Origin: JAZQNF01 sp045641505
Lineage (GTDB): Bacteria; Bacillota; Clostridia; Lachnospirales; Bianqueaceae
DNA: 64,000 nucleotides
Reading direction: 5' to 3'
Assembly (NCBI GenBank): GCA_045641505.1
Contig: JAZUHB010000045.1
Span: 1-64,000, forward strand
Every line of letters starts with the position of its first letter. Position 1 is the stretch's first letter. Positions 44,513 through 53,678 of the stretch are shown in pieces. A program made the translations under genes and the position numbers. A model generated the notes under the pieces. It was given only the letters and a program-made list of their open reading frames with translations. It was not told the origin of the DNA and ran no database searches.

Positions 44513-44601
44513 CGTCATCCCCACACGCTCTTCTGTCCGGGGAACTCGTCCTCGGTGAGAAGCAGGAGCTCGCGGAGCGCGCCCTCGAGGCCGCGGTTCT
44601 G
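44513..44601. repeat. 89-bp direct repeat, left copy (fragment of the GH31 gene 3' end)
   Basis: 44513-44601 matches 53679-53767 at 88 of 89 positions (a single T/C difference at the CTGTCC/CTGCCC site). Read on the minus strand it encodes the last 28 or so codons of the GH31 gene, including its TGA stop, though the start of the gene is absent. It is therefore a detached 3' end of the GH31 gene, at the left boundary of the Rhs island. Confidence 0.9.
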
Positions 44602-44605
44602 AGGC

Positions 44606-45160
44606 TCAAAAACGCTTGAACTTATCGACTTTACTTTTGAAGTCCCAGTAATCACCTTGAAGCATTCTCTGCATCTTCGGCGGCAAATTGACCATCAGAT
44701 AATCATACAGTTCTTTCGAGAAAGCAACTTTGATTTGGGATGCGGAAAGACGCCATTTGTTTATTTCGGTTTTATATCTTCTCGGAAAAACATCCTTGGA
44801 AATATAAATGTAAAAAACATCTGAGCTCAGAATCGAATCGCGGCGATCCATATAAGCATGAGTATACATTGCAATCCCGCATGACACGATCTCCTCATAG
44901 GCAATCACGCTCTTCCTGCAAAAGGGAACCTTGATTACTACCTGAGATTCCTGAAAATCACCGAAGGTGAAAAGGCTATACCTTTCTCTGTACATGAAGA
45001 TTCCGAGAATAACATCCGCCGAAAAGAGAAATACCGCAAGAAGCATCCCGGCAGCGTCGCTACTGACCGAGCTGATACCCAATGCCGCACCCAAAACAGC
45101 AATGATCAGAATCGCTATGGCGCAATACGCATTGATCCAGGCGCCCAGATATTTCTTCAT
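44606..45160 (-). CDS. Small membrane protein of the Rhs island, candidate immunity or accessory protein
   Basis: A 184-aa protein that I do not recognise: two N-terminal membrane segments (about 8-35 and 38-58), then a cytoplasmic domain with IKVPFCRKSVIAYEE and ending KVDKFKRF. It ends 5 bases from the left 89-bp repeat. The region is AT-rich relative to the chromosome. Its position after a toxin module and small putative immunity gene, and its shape, suggest an immunity protein or a membrane protein for the same system; that is inference. Confidence 0.6.
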   Translation of the reverse strand: MKKYLGAWINAYCAIAILIIAVLGAALGISSVSSDAAGMLLAVFLFSADVILGIFMYRERYSLFTFGDFQESQVVIKVPFCRKSVIAYEEIVSCGIAMYTHAYMDRRDSILSSDVFYIYISKDVFPRRYKTEINKWRLSASQIKVAFSKELYDYLMVNLPPKMQRMLQGDYWDFKSKVDKFKRF

Positions 45161-45169
45161 AAGTTTATT

Positions 45170-45550
45170 TCACCTCTGCCGCAGCATTACTTTGATGTTG
45201 CGCTCATGCTCTTCACGGATAGAGGCGCAGACCTCCTCGGAGGCCTCGCGAACCTCGAAAGATTGCATGTCGATCTCGTACCGGGAATCACATATTATGC
45301 ACTTTCTTTTGTGATCGACATGCCAACAGCTGGGTATAGAAAAGGTCCTTCCTCTCTCTTCAATAAAATCGTAACGGAAGGCTGTCTCCTCTTCATCGCG
45401 AAAAATAGAAATAATATTCAAACCTCTATCATGAATTGAAGAAGAAAAAAACCTCAGTTCCCCATCAATTTCCGCAAAAACCCCATCGAACTTTGCATTG
45501 AGAAATCCGTGATCCGATGTGGCGATAGTTTTTTTCCACTCAACCCTCAT
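45170..45550 (-). CDS. Probable immunity protein for the orphan Rhs toxin
   Basis: A 126-aa soluble protein (MRVEWKKTIATSD...) of unknown family, rich in Glu and Arg. Its ATG overlaps the toxin module's TGA by 4 bases (ATGA), the usual arrangement of a toxin with its immunity gene. An upstream frame extends to 45577 but lies inside the toxin gene. No membrane segment. Cys-His-Cys residues (CWHVDHKRKCIICD) could bind a metal. The cognate partner would be the nuclease-like tip at 45547-46620. Confidence 0.6.
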   Translation of the reverse strand: MRVEWKKTIATSDHGFLNAKFDGVFAEIDGELRFFSSSIHDRGLNIISIFRDEEETAFRYDFIEERGRTFSIPSCWHVDHKRKCIICDSRYEIDMQSFEVREASEEVCASIREEHERNIKVMLRQR

Positions 45551-46620
45551 TGCAATCCCCGTCCGTATTCTCCCCAATATACAGCATGCCGCTGAACTCC
45601 GGGGTTGTTAGCTTCCATTCTGTTCATTTTCATCTCTAACCTATACAATCCTCTCCCAGATGCTTGCGAAGGGCTAGCAAATTCCCAATACTCTACCGCT
45701 CCATCATTACGAATTGCAATAATATCCGGTCGCTCATTGCCTACCGTTCCAGCCGTGCTCCATGATTTGTTTCCATAAAGGAATGCATAATCCCCGCTTT
45801 GTTCCAAAACATTCATTTGATTATTGATCGCATTTGTATGGATTGCGCCACCATGATTCCCGTTTATCCGTTGTGCACAGCAGTTGTGAACCAATACCGA
45901 CTCAGAACTGACATAATACGAGTGATCATCTGCGACCTGGAAATTATAAACAATGACAGAGCTCTCCAGCAGCTCATGCTGGACCTTTTCGAGTACAACG
46001 TATTCTCCGTTGAGCGTTACAAGGATATCCCCTGCCCGAAGCTTGCATGCAGCTGTCCAGCCCTTTACGGGTGAATAAAACGGATGCTCTGGCGTGCAGA
46101 TTATTTCCTCGTCCTTGACAAAGACGTGAAGCAACTCATTTGTTTGATTGACATATGTCTTTGTGACTCTCTTAAGTTCTGCCTCTCCTGTATGTTCGTT
46201 CCAAGCCCAAACAAAATCATTTACGCATACATCCTCAATCGGCTTCAATCCTCCCGCTTCATTCACCAGAGTCCCCGCGATGAAACATGCAGCAGACGAA
46301 CTCGGTGCAGATGCAGAGCCATTAATCAAACCCGACCCAAACGAACTCGAATTTGCACCAGCTGAGGAGCCGCCTCCGCCCACATCATCGGTTCCCGGAA
46401 GATGGATGTCATCAGATCCGTCGCTGTCCCAGCACTCCTCTGTTTCATAACCGCCATCATCTCTGTAACAGATTGGATTATTGCGGCAGTATACGCATAT
46501 ATTGCAACATACAGGCTTGAAGTAATCCTCAATCAGGACATCGGCGCTTATCCATCTTCCCGTCTCCGGATCGTAATATCTCGAGTTCAGATAGTACAGC
46601 CCACTTTCGGCTGAACTTCG
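45547..46620 (-). pseudogene. Orphan Rhs C-terminal module: repeat remnant, HINT domain, nuclease-like tip
   Basis: The frame is open from 46620, just after a TAA, with no start codon. It begins with the tail of an Rhs core (SGLYYLNSRYYDPETGRWIS), then a linker, a HINT-type self-processing domain (CFIAGTLVN ... LVHNC), and a tip of about 110 residues with RPDIIAIRNDG and VEYWEF, faintly like PD-(D/E)XK nucleases. The HINT domain is typical of polymorphic toxins and would cleave the tip. Since it lacks the N-terminal half, it is a displaced C-terminal module, or silent cassette, which could be recombined onto a full-length Rhs gene. A start at GTG 46383 would give only HINT plus tip. Confidence 0.75.
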
Positions 46621-46691
46621 TTATGTACCCAGCAGCTGAAAAGTGTGAAAAGAGGTTCTTTTTCTCGTTCGTCAAAGCAGTTTCGACGGGG

Positions 46692-46770
46692 TGTCAGGGG
46701 CCGAAGCCCCTGACAAGCAGAATCGTGCCGTCATGATTCGTTGCTTGCGGCATCAGTTATGCAAGCAACG
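46692..46770. repeat. Two perfect hairpins in the gap between Rhs modules
   Basis: TGTCAGGGGC (46692-46701) pairs with GCCCCTGACA (46706-46715) around CGAA, and CGTTGCTTGC (46739-46748) with GCAAGCAACG (46761-46770). The rest of the gap 46621-46909 has no gene that I can support. Confidence 0.6.
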
Positions 46771-46909
46771 GGTTTTGTACCCAAACCACCTGGTGCCTGC
46801 CGACTGAACGGAATCAATTCGGCAAGCATCGCCTTTGCTTGTACACAAAGGCACTTGTTGGGATAGTCCCAAGCCCTTATCATTTTATCTGCTGTTTAAA
46901 CAGCAAAAA

Positions 46910-47461
46910 TCATTGATAATATTCGGGTGATACTCCATCAATTGACACGACTGATATTTGCTCACCAATGGAGTATTTTGTTAGCTCTTCCATAAATGAT
47001 TCGAGATTATCATATTCCCGGTTTCCAATGTAATATAATTTATCGAAGAAAACCGAGTCTCCCGGCTTGTTGTCAGAACTTGCTCCAATATTGAGGCACG
47101 TACCTTTTGATACTATTTCAAAATCAATAATATCATTTTGACTAATGAGTGAAACAACTTTATCAGCAGAAAAGTCTACGCACTCTTTGGTGTTTCCATT
47201 CATCTGTTTACAAATTTCTGATCTATTATCACGAACTACCAATAATTGAGCAAAAGCTATTTCTATACAAAGTATACACGCAATGCCCAGCACCACACAA
47301 ACAACTCCAATTATGATTTCCAAAATCAGTTGGTCTACATGTATAAAATGATTCCGAAAAATCATTAATAGAATGATTACTATGCAAAATACAATCTTTA
47401 CTAATGGATAAGTGTATGACTCTCCTGGCTCACCAAGAGAAAATAAATGAAACTTTTTCAC
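46910..47461 (-). CDS. Small membrane protein, candidate immunity protein for the Rhs tip
   Basis: A 183-aa protein: two N-terminal membrane segments (about 20-38 and 45-72), then a cytoplasmic domain ending DGVSPEYYQ. Unknown family. It starts 4 bases after the stop of the Rhs C-terminal tip, the classic place for the cognate immunity gene. The region is AT-rich and unlike the surrounding GC-rich chromosome. A role as an immunity protein is an inference from position and shape. Confidence 0.65.
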   Translation of the reverse strand: MKKFHLFSLGEPGESYTYPLVKIVFCIVIILLMIFRNHFIHVDQLILEIIIGVVCVVLGIACILCIEIAFAQLLVVRDNRSEICKQMNGNTKECVDFSADKVVSLISQNDIIDFEIVSKGTCLNIGASSDNKPGDSVFFDKLYYIGNREYDNLESFMEELTKYSIGEQISVVSIDGVSPEYYQ

Positions 47462-47465
47462 TGCA

Positions 47466-48257
47466 TTACCTCGTCATGAATGATTTCACGCGATCATATC
47501 CATGTTGTTTTAAGCCATAATATCCATCCATTGCCAAACCATCTATAAAACTTGATGTTACACCTTTTCCGATTACTTTTAGCGACATACTTTTTGCCGT
47601 TTCATTTCGCAATTTTGTCAACCCCGACTTATATACAGCAGACATACTGTTCCTCCCTTTAGTTATTTTGATAATACCACCAGGCAGCTTTCCCAATCCA
47701 TAGCTGATTGCACCATCTATAACTGAATTCACGGCAATCTCTCCCCATGATTTATCAGATTCACCGGTCACTTTTTCCAAAACTAATCCAACCCCTGATG
47801 TAACAAAGCCAGAAGCAGCGTTAGCTAATGCTGCATTTCCTGTTCCTCCAAGGATTGCTCCTCCGACAGCTCCACCAACAAACGCCCCTGTGTATGTTTG
47901 CCAGTTGCTAAATGTTAGTTCACCATTGGCAACGCTTGTTACAACGTCACTAACCACCTGACTTACTACGCCAACTACAGCTCCAACAGCAGCCCCGATT
48001 ACCCAGTTCCAAAAATCACCTCCATTATCCACACGCATAACGGGGTTATTATCGCAATACGCATACAGATTTTTATCCGTAAGCGCCATTGGCGTTGCTG
48101 TCAGTACGTCAGTTGTATCTGGCGATATAAACCTCCCAACCTCCGGATCATAGTACCTGCTGGATACATAATAAAGTCCCGTCTCGCTGTCATAGAAATA
48201 CCCTCGGTAGCGGAAGGGGTTCCATGGGCCGATGATGCTTCCCATCGACCCGGTCAT
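47466..48257 (-). CDS. Rhs fragment 3: end of core and C-terminal toxin tip
   Basis: 263 aa from an internal GTG/ATG; the true frame continues to about 48345, where it meets the second frameshift and reads YYLKNLQGDIVHILNQNG. It contains the core end GLYYVSSRYYDPEVGRFISPD, then a glycine-rich amphipathic region (DFWNWVIGAAVGAVVGVVSQ, GAFVGGAVGGAILGG) and a tip ending DRVKSFMTR. The tip family is unknown; the glycine-zipper-like stretches suggest membrane insertion. Confidence 0.75.
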   Translation of the reverse strand: MTGSMGSIIGPWNPFRYRGYFYDSETGLYYVSSRYYDPEVGRFISPDTTDVLTATPMALTDKNLYAYCDNNPVMRVDNGGDFWNWVIGAAVGAVVGVVSQVVSDVVTSVANGELTFSNWQTYTGAFVGGAVGGAILGGTGNAALANAASGFVTSGVGLVLEKVTGESDKSWGEIAVNSVIDGAISYGLGKLPGGIIKITKGRNSMSAVYKSGLTKLRNETAKSMSLKVIGKGVTSSFIDGLAMDGYYGLKQHGYDRVKSFMTR

Positions 48258-48349
48258 CGAGGTGACGTTGCCCCAGTCGTCGTAGGTGTAGTTGACGATG
48301 GCCTGCCCGTTCTGATTCAGAATATGAACGATGTCGCCCTGCAGGTTCT

Positions 48350-51300
48350 TCAGATAATATAAGTGTTCTGTCCCAGCGTAAAGCCGTACAAATCGCCCTT
48401 GTCGTCGTAAAGGAAGCAGTACAGCACCGTCCCCTGCCGCATGCCGATGATCCGGCTTCCCTCCAGATAGAAGGTCGTGGCGCCGCCGTTTTTCGCCGTA
48501 CGGATACCTTCGGAATTATACGAGTAGGTCGTGGTCACGCCGTTCCTGGTGCAGGAGCTCAGCTGCCGGCCGTTCCAGGTGAAGCTTCGGCCGCCGTAAT
48601 AGCTGAGGGGATTGCCGATGGCGTCGTAGGTAATCGTCTCGCCCCGGAACGAAGTCAGAAGGTCTCTCCAGCCGTTCCCGGCATATCCATATTGGTCGGA
48701 CTGCGCCTCGACCCACTGTCCGCTCTGCTTGGAAAACCGCACCTTCGAGCTCAGGTTGCCGCCGGCGTCATAGCTGTACTCCCAACGCTCCGACGGCGTT
48801 TCCGAGGCAATGAGCCTGTTCAGTTCATCGTAGGTGTAAACGGTCGTGACACCCTGAAGATCCGTCACCGAATGGATGTTTCCGTTTGCGTCATAGGTAT
48901 AGCTGAAGGCGGAAATGGGGTTCCCGGCCGCGTCCCTGTTGGTGAGAGTGCTCACGAGCAAGGTGGTGCGCTCGCTTCCGGCGAAATCCTGAAAACCGTA
49001 TTCCGTCGAGGCAACCGGAGCATCGGAGGCGCTAAGCACCTCCCTTTTTTCCGTGCGGCCCAACTCGTCATAAGTATATGTCAGATCCGATCTGTCCGCA
49101 AGGGTATAGCGCTCGGTGCATCCGTCCGGACCGAATACGGTCGTATAGGTTTGGATGTCGGAGCCGATCGCGTAGCGGGCCGAGGTGCCGCGGTTCCGGG
49201 AATCGTAGCCGTACTGTACCAGAAGCTCGCCGCTTCTGTATTCCAGAAGACGGTCGCCGGTGTCGTAGCGATAACTGACTTCTTCCGCGCCGTTCTTCTC
49301 GACGCGGACGAGGTTTCCGCGGGCATCGTAGATGAAGGCGTAGCGGTCCGCGCCCATCGTGACCTCGGACGCCCGTCCCTTTTCGTCATAGGTGTAACCC
49401 GTCACATAGCCGTTCCCGAGGGTGGTTTGCGCGAGGCTTCCATTCCCGGGAAGATAGCTGTTCGTGCTGAGCGTCCGGCCGCCGCAGCTCACACTCAGCA
49501 CGTTTCCGAATTCATCGTAGCTGAAAACGTAATTGAAGCCGTTGTGTGTGACGGTCGCGAGGCGGAGCGTATCGTTCTCGTAGCTGTAGGAGACACTGAC
49601 GCCGCCGGAGCTCACCTGCGTCAGAAGACCGTTCACACTGTCATAGCTGTAAGTCGTCGTGTTCCCCTCAGGATCGGTCGCGGAAAGAAGCTTACCGCTC
49701 TGCGGATCAGTAATCTTCGAAGCGGTGTTCCCTGCCGTATCCGTCATAGAGTCGACATAGTTTCCGTCCGCGGTGTAGTTTTGTTCGCTTTTCAGATACG
49801 GGCTCGATGTATCGACCGAACCGTCGCTGCCTACTGTACCCATGAACTCCTCTGTGACCTGACCTTGTGCATTATAGACGAAGCCGAGTCCCAGCCCGGT
49901 CTGGTTCGACTTCGCGGAGCAGAGTCGATGCGGGTGGTCTGAGGCATAAGTGTAGACGTAGTTTTCGGAAAGCTCGTCCCCCTCGGTGGCGGCGTTGAGA
50001 AGCTCACCGGCACTCGACCAGGTATAGCTCTCGTTGGCTCTCGCATTCTGAGCAGAACTTATGAGGTTTCCATCCGAGTCGTAGACATAGGCGGTTCCTG
50101 TTTCGTCGAAGAAAAGTTGGGGTGCGGAGAATTCCACACAGCCGATGGTTTTGGAAAAGCTTAGACGGAACCGAACCTTCTGTACCGTCTTCGACTGGTT
50201 TTCGGACTTCGGCTTGGCCGCCATGCTCAGGTATTGAAGCCCCGCTGTATCATGGTTGAACTCGGACGTGACCGTTTCGGTCGTCCCGTCCGTATAGTAG
50301 AAGATGAGAGAAAGGCTCAGTTCGCGGCTTCCACGCTTAGGGACGGTGTAGCCCTGCGCCTTGGCGGAAAGCACGAACGCGGCCCGCTCTGCCGGGCAGC
50401 CGACCTCCACGTCCTGATAGAAATACTTGACCGAGGAGGTTCCCGCCGTGATCTTCACCGTGTCGTTCGCGGTCAGTCCGTCTGTCCCGGTAAAGCCGCT
50501 CGCGGTCCAGCAGGTAAGCGTCGCGGCACGGCCGAAATCCGTGTTTTCGAGCAGCTGCGGAAGATTCACGGCGCAGCCCTTCTCGAGCTGGACAGTGTCG
50601 ACCGCGCAGCCACCTGCGCTGCTGATCTCGATTTTTGCCGATGTCGAGGCATCGAATTCGAGAAAATACTGTCTCCATTCGCTCCCGTGCGAGACGGAAA
50701 TGCTTTTGCTGCTCCCCGTAACGATATCCGTAACCGTTACCGTCGCAATGCCGATCAACCAAAGAGAAAGAGTATAAGTTTCTCCGGCCTCGAGACCCGA
50801 AACGACCTGAGATACACAACCGCTGGAACAAAGCAGACTCCGGACTCCGGTCTGATGATATTGCGTCGTAAAGGAGCAGCCACTGCCGAGAGTCCACGAC
50901 CCGTCCCCTCTCTCGAAGCCCGGATCGAGCAGGAGGTTATGGACCTCCGAGCCCTTCGCGGTCCAGGACGTAAGCTTGTTGGAACTTCCGTTTGTTACAG
51001 TGGGAGAAGTATACGAATAGTCGGCCGAGGAAAAATCGTCGAGATCGACACAAGAGGTCACACGGCCGGCCGAATCGAAGCAAAAGAGCTCCCGCACGGT
51101 ATCCCCGTTCAGAGAATAATCGCACTCGGTCGTTCCGTCAGAGTTGTAGATGAAGGCGATGTGGTTTCCTTCCCCGCCGTTCGCCCCGTACTCGGTGACA
51201 CGGTCGACGCGGTTCCGGATGCAGGCATGGGCGGAGCTCTTGTAGCCGAATACGAGCTTTGAATGGTCCTTGTTCTCGGCTGCGGTCAGCCGCCCGTTCG

Positions 51301-53041
51301 CATCATAGGCGAAGGAGGCGCTGAGTCCGTCCGGATAGGAAATACCGCTGAGCCGCCCGTTCGCGTCATAGCTGAGCGAGGTCGTCCGGCCGTCCGGCGT
51401 CGTGACCGAGGTGAGTCTTCCCAAGGAATCGCGTCCCACGGTGGTCACGCGTCCCGCTCCGTCCGTCACCGCGGCAAGGTATTTCCTCGTTCCGCTCGTG
51501 ACATAGGAATACTGCGCGTAGTGGTCCTCCGAGTCATACTGCCGATAAAGATAGCCCGCGCTGTCGAAGGTTCTTTTGCTTCCGTCCTTGTACTTCAGCA
51601 CGTAGCGTTCGTTCGTCGAAGAGCTCGCGACCTGTAGTTCGAGGCCGAGCCCTTCCTCGTCCTTGAATACGCCGTCCTCCGGATACAGATAATGATTCGT
51701 CGCGTCAGCATCCCGGAACACATAACGGTATCCCGCGCTGTAGAGCTCCTGAAAGAGCGCCGTTTCCGCCGCGTCGACACCCGCGCCCGAGAGCGGGTCG
51801 ATCCGCTGCGCGAAGGTGGCCGTCCAGCCATAGCCGCAGGTGAGTCCCTTCTTCGCGTTCAAGGAAAGACGCTCATACAGATAGCCGTTATAGCAAAGGC
51901 CGGTGCTTACGGGCATGAGCAATCCGTCGGTCGCGGAAAGCGCGGAGGTAAAGCTCAGGATTCCGCTGTGGTCATTGACGTAAGCGATTCCCGCAGTTCC
52001 GGCTGAGGCGCTGTGGAAGCTCCGGTAGTCTTCGAGTCCGACGTCGTTCAGGAAATTTATGGTGAGATAGGGAAAGTAGGAATTGAGGCCGGTGTAGTTG
52101 CAGGTGAAAAAGACGGTGCGGCGGTAGACCGAGCCCGTATCCTCTTTCCACTTGAGCATCACGCCATAGTTCGGATAGGTTCCGTCATACCAGCTGCTCA
52201 CCAGATCCGTGATGTAATAGCTCTGACGCTGGATGCTCCCCGAGGATGTCGCGATACAGAAATCGTAGACGCGGTCCTGGCTGAAACGCGAGGCCATGTT
52301 GTTCCAGGTCGCGGTCCCCGCGTCCCAGGCGCTCGTCACGCGGTACGTATCGATCTCGAGAGTAGTTCCGGAGGGACTCACGCCGGAGGCAAGCTGAGTA
52401 AGGGTGACCGCGGCCGAGACGATCTTATCACCCGCGGAAAGGGTCGGTAAATCGAAGCGCACCAGAACACGGCACTTCTCATAGTTGCCCTCCTTACCGA
52501 GATACATGTGCCCCATGGCACCGCGGACTGAATTCGGGTGCGCCGATTCCACGAATGCATCGTAGATTACGATCTCATCGTCTACGGTGCGGATATACGG
52601 ATCGAGCGTGACCGGATAGACCCGGCTCTCATCATGAAGCCATTCCTCCGATGCGGACAGCTCGAGCGTAAGGAGACCGTCCTCGAACGACGCGATCTGA
52701 AGCGAAAGCTCCTCCGAGGCCGCGCCCGCGGCATCCCTCAGCTCCGGTGCAGCAAGCCAAATGACCTCTTCTTCGTTCCGCAGGAGAACAACAGTTCGCT
52801 CATCCTTCTGTTTGGGGACGAGGCCTTCGGTCCGGAGGACGAGCCGGTAAGAGGCCGCTGCTTCGGCGTTTTCAAGAGCACATCCTCTTTGACGCCGGCG
52901 GTGGTGACGGTAACCAGCAGATCCGCGTTTTCGAACGCGTTTTCGTAGAGAAGCGAGGAGCAAAGCTTCGCAAGGAGCAGGGGGTTCTCCTCCGCTTCCT
53001 CTTCGACCGGTGTTCCTTTCACGGAAAGGATCCCTTCCCAA
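48350..53041 (-). CDS. Rhs fragment 2: YD-repeat shell
   Basis: The frame is open from 53041, but only the part after about 52873 is real coding; the earlier part is out of frame with fragment 1. Contents: DNRLRE-like domain (HPNSVRGAMGHMYLGKE), carbohydrate-binding-like region (LLLDPGFERGDGSWTL), and about 25 YD repeats such as YDANGRLSGI and YTYDELGR. It ends at a premature TGA right after GQNTYII, due to the second frameshift. Confidence 0.8.
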   Translation of the reverse strand: MGRDPFRERNTGRRGSGGEPPAPCEALLLASLRKRVRKRGSAGYRHHRRRQRGCALENAEAAASYRLVLRTEGLVPKQKDERTVVLLRNEEEVIWLAAPELRDAAGAASEELSLQIASFEDGLLTLELSASEEWLHDESRVYPVTLDPYIRTVDDEIVIYDAFVESAHPNSVRGAMGHMYLGKEGNYEKCRVLVRFDLPTLSAGDKIVSAAVTLTQLASGVSPSGTTLEIDTYRVTSAWDAGTATWNNMASRFSQDRVYDFCIATSSGSIQRQSYYITDLVSSWYDGTYPNYGVMLKWKEDTGSVYRRTVFFTCNYTGLNSYFPYLTINFLNDVGLEDYRSFHSASAGTAGIAYVNDHSGILSFTSALSATDGLLMPVSTGLCYNGYLYERLSLNAKKGLTCGYGWTATFAQRIDPLSGAGVDAAETALFQELYSAGYRYVFRDADATNHYLYPEDGVFKDEEGLGLELQVASSSTNERYVLKYKDGSKRTFDSAGYLYRQYDSEDHYAQYSYVTSGTRKYLAAVTDGAGRVTTVGRDSLGRLTSVTTPDGRTTSLSYDANGRLSGISYPDGLSASFAYDANGRLTAAENKDHSKLVFGYKSSAHACIRNRVDRVTEYGANGGEGNHIAFIYNSDGTTECDYSLNGDTVRELFCFDSAGRVTSCVDLDDFSSADYSYTSPTVTNGSSNKLTSWTAKGSEVHNLLLDPGFERGDGSWTLGSGCSFTTQYHQTGVRSLLCSSGCVSQVVSGLEAGETYTLSLWLIGIATVTVTDIVTGSSKSISVSHGSEWRQYFLEFDASTSAKIEISSAGGCAVDTVQLEKGCAVNLPQLLENTDFGRAATLTCWTASGFTGTDGLTANDTVKITAGTSSVKYFYQDVEVGCPAERAAFVLSAKAQGYTVPKRGSRELSLSLIFYYTDGTTETVTSEFNHDTAGLQYLSMAAKPKSENQSKTVQKVRFRLSFSKTIGCVEFSAPQLFFDETGTAYVYDSDGNLISSAQNARANESYTWSSAGELLNAATEGDELSENYVYTYASDHPHRLCSAKSNQTGLGLGFVYNAQGQVTEEFMGTVGSDGSVDTSSPYLKSEQNYTADGNYVDSMTDTAGNTASKITDPQSGKLLSATDPEGNTTTYSYDSVNGLLTQVSSGGVSVSYSYENDTLRLATVTHNGFNYVFSYDEFGNVLSVSCGGRTLSTNSYLPGNGSLAQTTLGNGYVTGYTYDEKGRASEVTMGADRYAFIYDARGNLVRVEKNGAEEVSYRYDTGDRLLEYRSGELLVQYGYDSRNRGTSARYAIGSDIQTYTTVFGPDGCTERYTLADRSDLTYTYDELGRTEKREVLSASDAPVASTEYGFQDFAGSERTTLLVSTLTNRDAAGNPISAFSYTYDANGNIHSVTDLQGVTTVYTYDELNRLIASETPSERWEYSYDAGGNLSSKVRFSKQSGQWVEAQSDQYGYAGNGWRDLLTSFRGETITYDAIGNPLSYYGGRSFTWNGRQLSSCTRNGVTTTYSYNSEGIRTAKNGGATTFYLEGSRIIGMRQGTVLYCFLYDDKGDLYGFTLGQNTYII

Positions 53042-53475
53042 TGCCAGGAAACTCCGTTTCCGTTCTCCGAAATCCGGGCATCAGCGGAACCCAAAACCTC
53101 CGGAAGCGCGAGTTCGAATGCGCCGTTCGCGACTGTCCAGACACCTTCTTTGAAGACAAGGGTATTGTCGATGTCAACCCACGCGCCGTCCGCGCTCTTC
53201 TTATGGACACGCTCCGGGTAGGAGGCTGCGACGAAGGTCGTCGGTGAGGTCATGAATACCTTGACATATTCCTCACGGCGGCTTTGGTCCTCGCCGATGA
53301 CGGTGTTCGGGCTCTCTTCTTTCTCTTCCCCGGAGGATAAAGAAACAGCGCCGTTGCCGGTCTGTTCAGGCCGGACGGCGCTGTCGGAATTCACTTGCGC
53401 AAAGCAGGGAAGAGCGATATCGAGCAGAAGACTGAGGCAAAGAATCAGAGAAACACAGTGACGAAGATGCTTCAT
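52738..53475 (-). CDS. Rhs fragment 1: signal peptide and N-terminal region
   Basis: 245 aa in its frame, of which about the first 200 are real. Signal peptide (CVSLILCLSLLLDIALPCFAQ), then a region with DGAWVDIDNTLVFKEGVW and TTAGVKEDVLLK, typical of Bacillota wall-associated YD proteins. The part after residue 203 (TPKQRPLTGSSSG) is out of frame; the continuing frame reads ENAEAAASYRLVLRTEG. Confidence 0.75.
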   Translation of the reverse strand: MKHLRHCVSLILCLSLLLDIALPCFAQVNSDSAVRPEQTGNGAVSLSSGEEKEESPNTVIGEDQSRREEYVKVFMTSPTTFVAASYPERVHKKSADGAWVDIDNTLVFKEGVWTVANGAFELALPEVLGSADARISENGNGVSWHWEGILSVKGTPVEEEAEENPLLLAKLCSSLLYENAFENADLLVTVTTAGVKEDVLLKTPKQRPLTGSSSGPKASSPNRRMSELLFSCGTKKRSFGLLHRS

Positions 53476-53540
53476 TTCCGGCTTCTTTCGCGGGTTCAGC
53501 GGATATACCTTATGAAGTTACAGATGCAGGGCTCGAAAGA

Positions 53541-53569
53541 ATTGTATCATGTATACAGAATGCCGTCAA
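53541..53569 (-). promoter_or_regulatory. Promoter of the Rhs gene
   Basis: Minus strand: -35 TTGACG (53564-53569), 17-bp spacer ending TGA, -10 TACAAT (53541-53546), about 65 bp before the Rhs start. It is near consensus. Confidence 0.7.
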
Positions 53570-53678
53570 GCTGACGATCAACGGCAACGAAAACTGCCGG
53601 CACCTGCCACTCAAAACATACTTTGCGAAACAAAGGCATAGTTCTAGTGGCCTCGCCGGGCGTCAAATCTTCTCTCAC

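Larger units (their letters stand above)
47466..53475 (-). pseudogene. WapA-like Rhs/YD-repeat polymorphic toxin gene with two frameshifts
   Basis: About 6 kb. Signal peptide, DNRLRE-type domain, carbohydrate-binding-like region, many YD repeats and an Rhs core, ending in a C-terminal tip. The reading frame shifts near 52868-52876, where one base seems lost at TTGAAAAC, and near 48340, where TATTATTAT appears as TATATTAT. Each shift is equivalent to one missing base. Together these give three open fragments (53475-52738, 52873-48350, 48349-47466). Restored, the protein would have about 2000 residues. Either the gene is decaying or the sequence has two indel errors. It is driven by a strong promoter at 53541-53569. 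Confidence 0.85.

Noticed and set aside
52868..52876. Programmed -1 frameshift in the Rhs gene
   Set aside because: The site TTGAAAAC lacks a canonical X-XXY-YYZ slippery heptamer and a clear downstream structure; a second shift at 48340 also argues for decay or sequencing error.
44602..53678. Integrase or transposase in the Rhs island
   Set aside because: I checked the six open frames in the island; none has recombinase or DDE motifs. The repeats alone support the island call.
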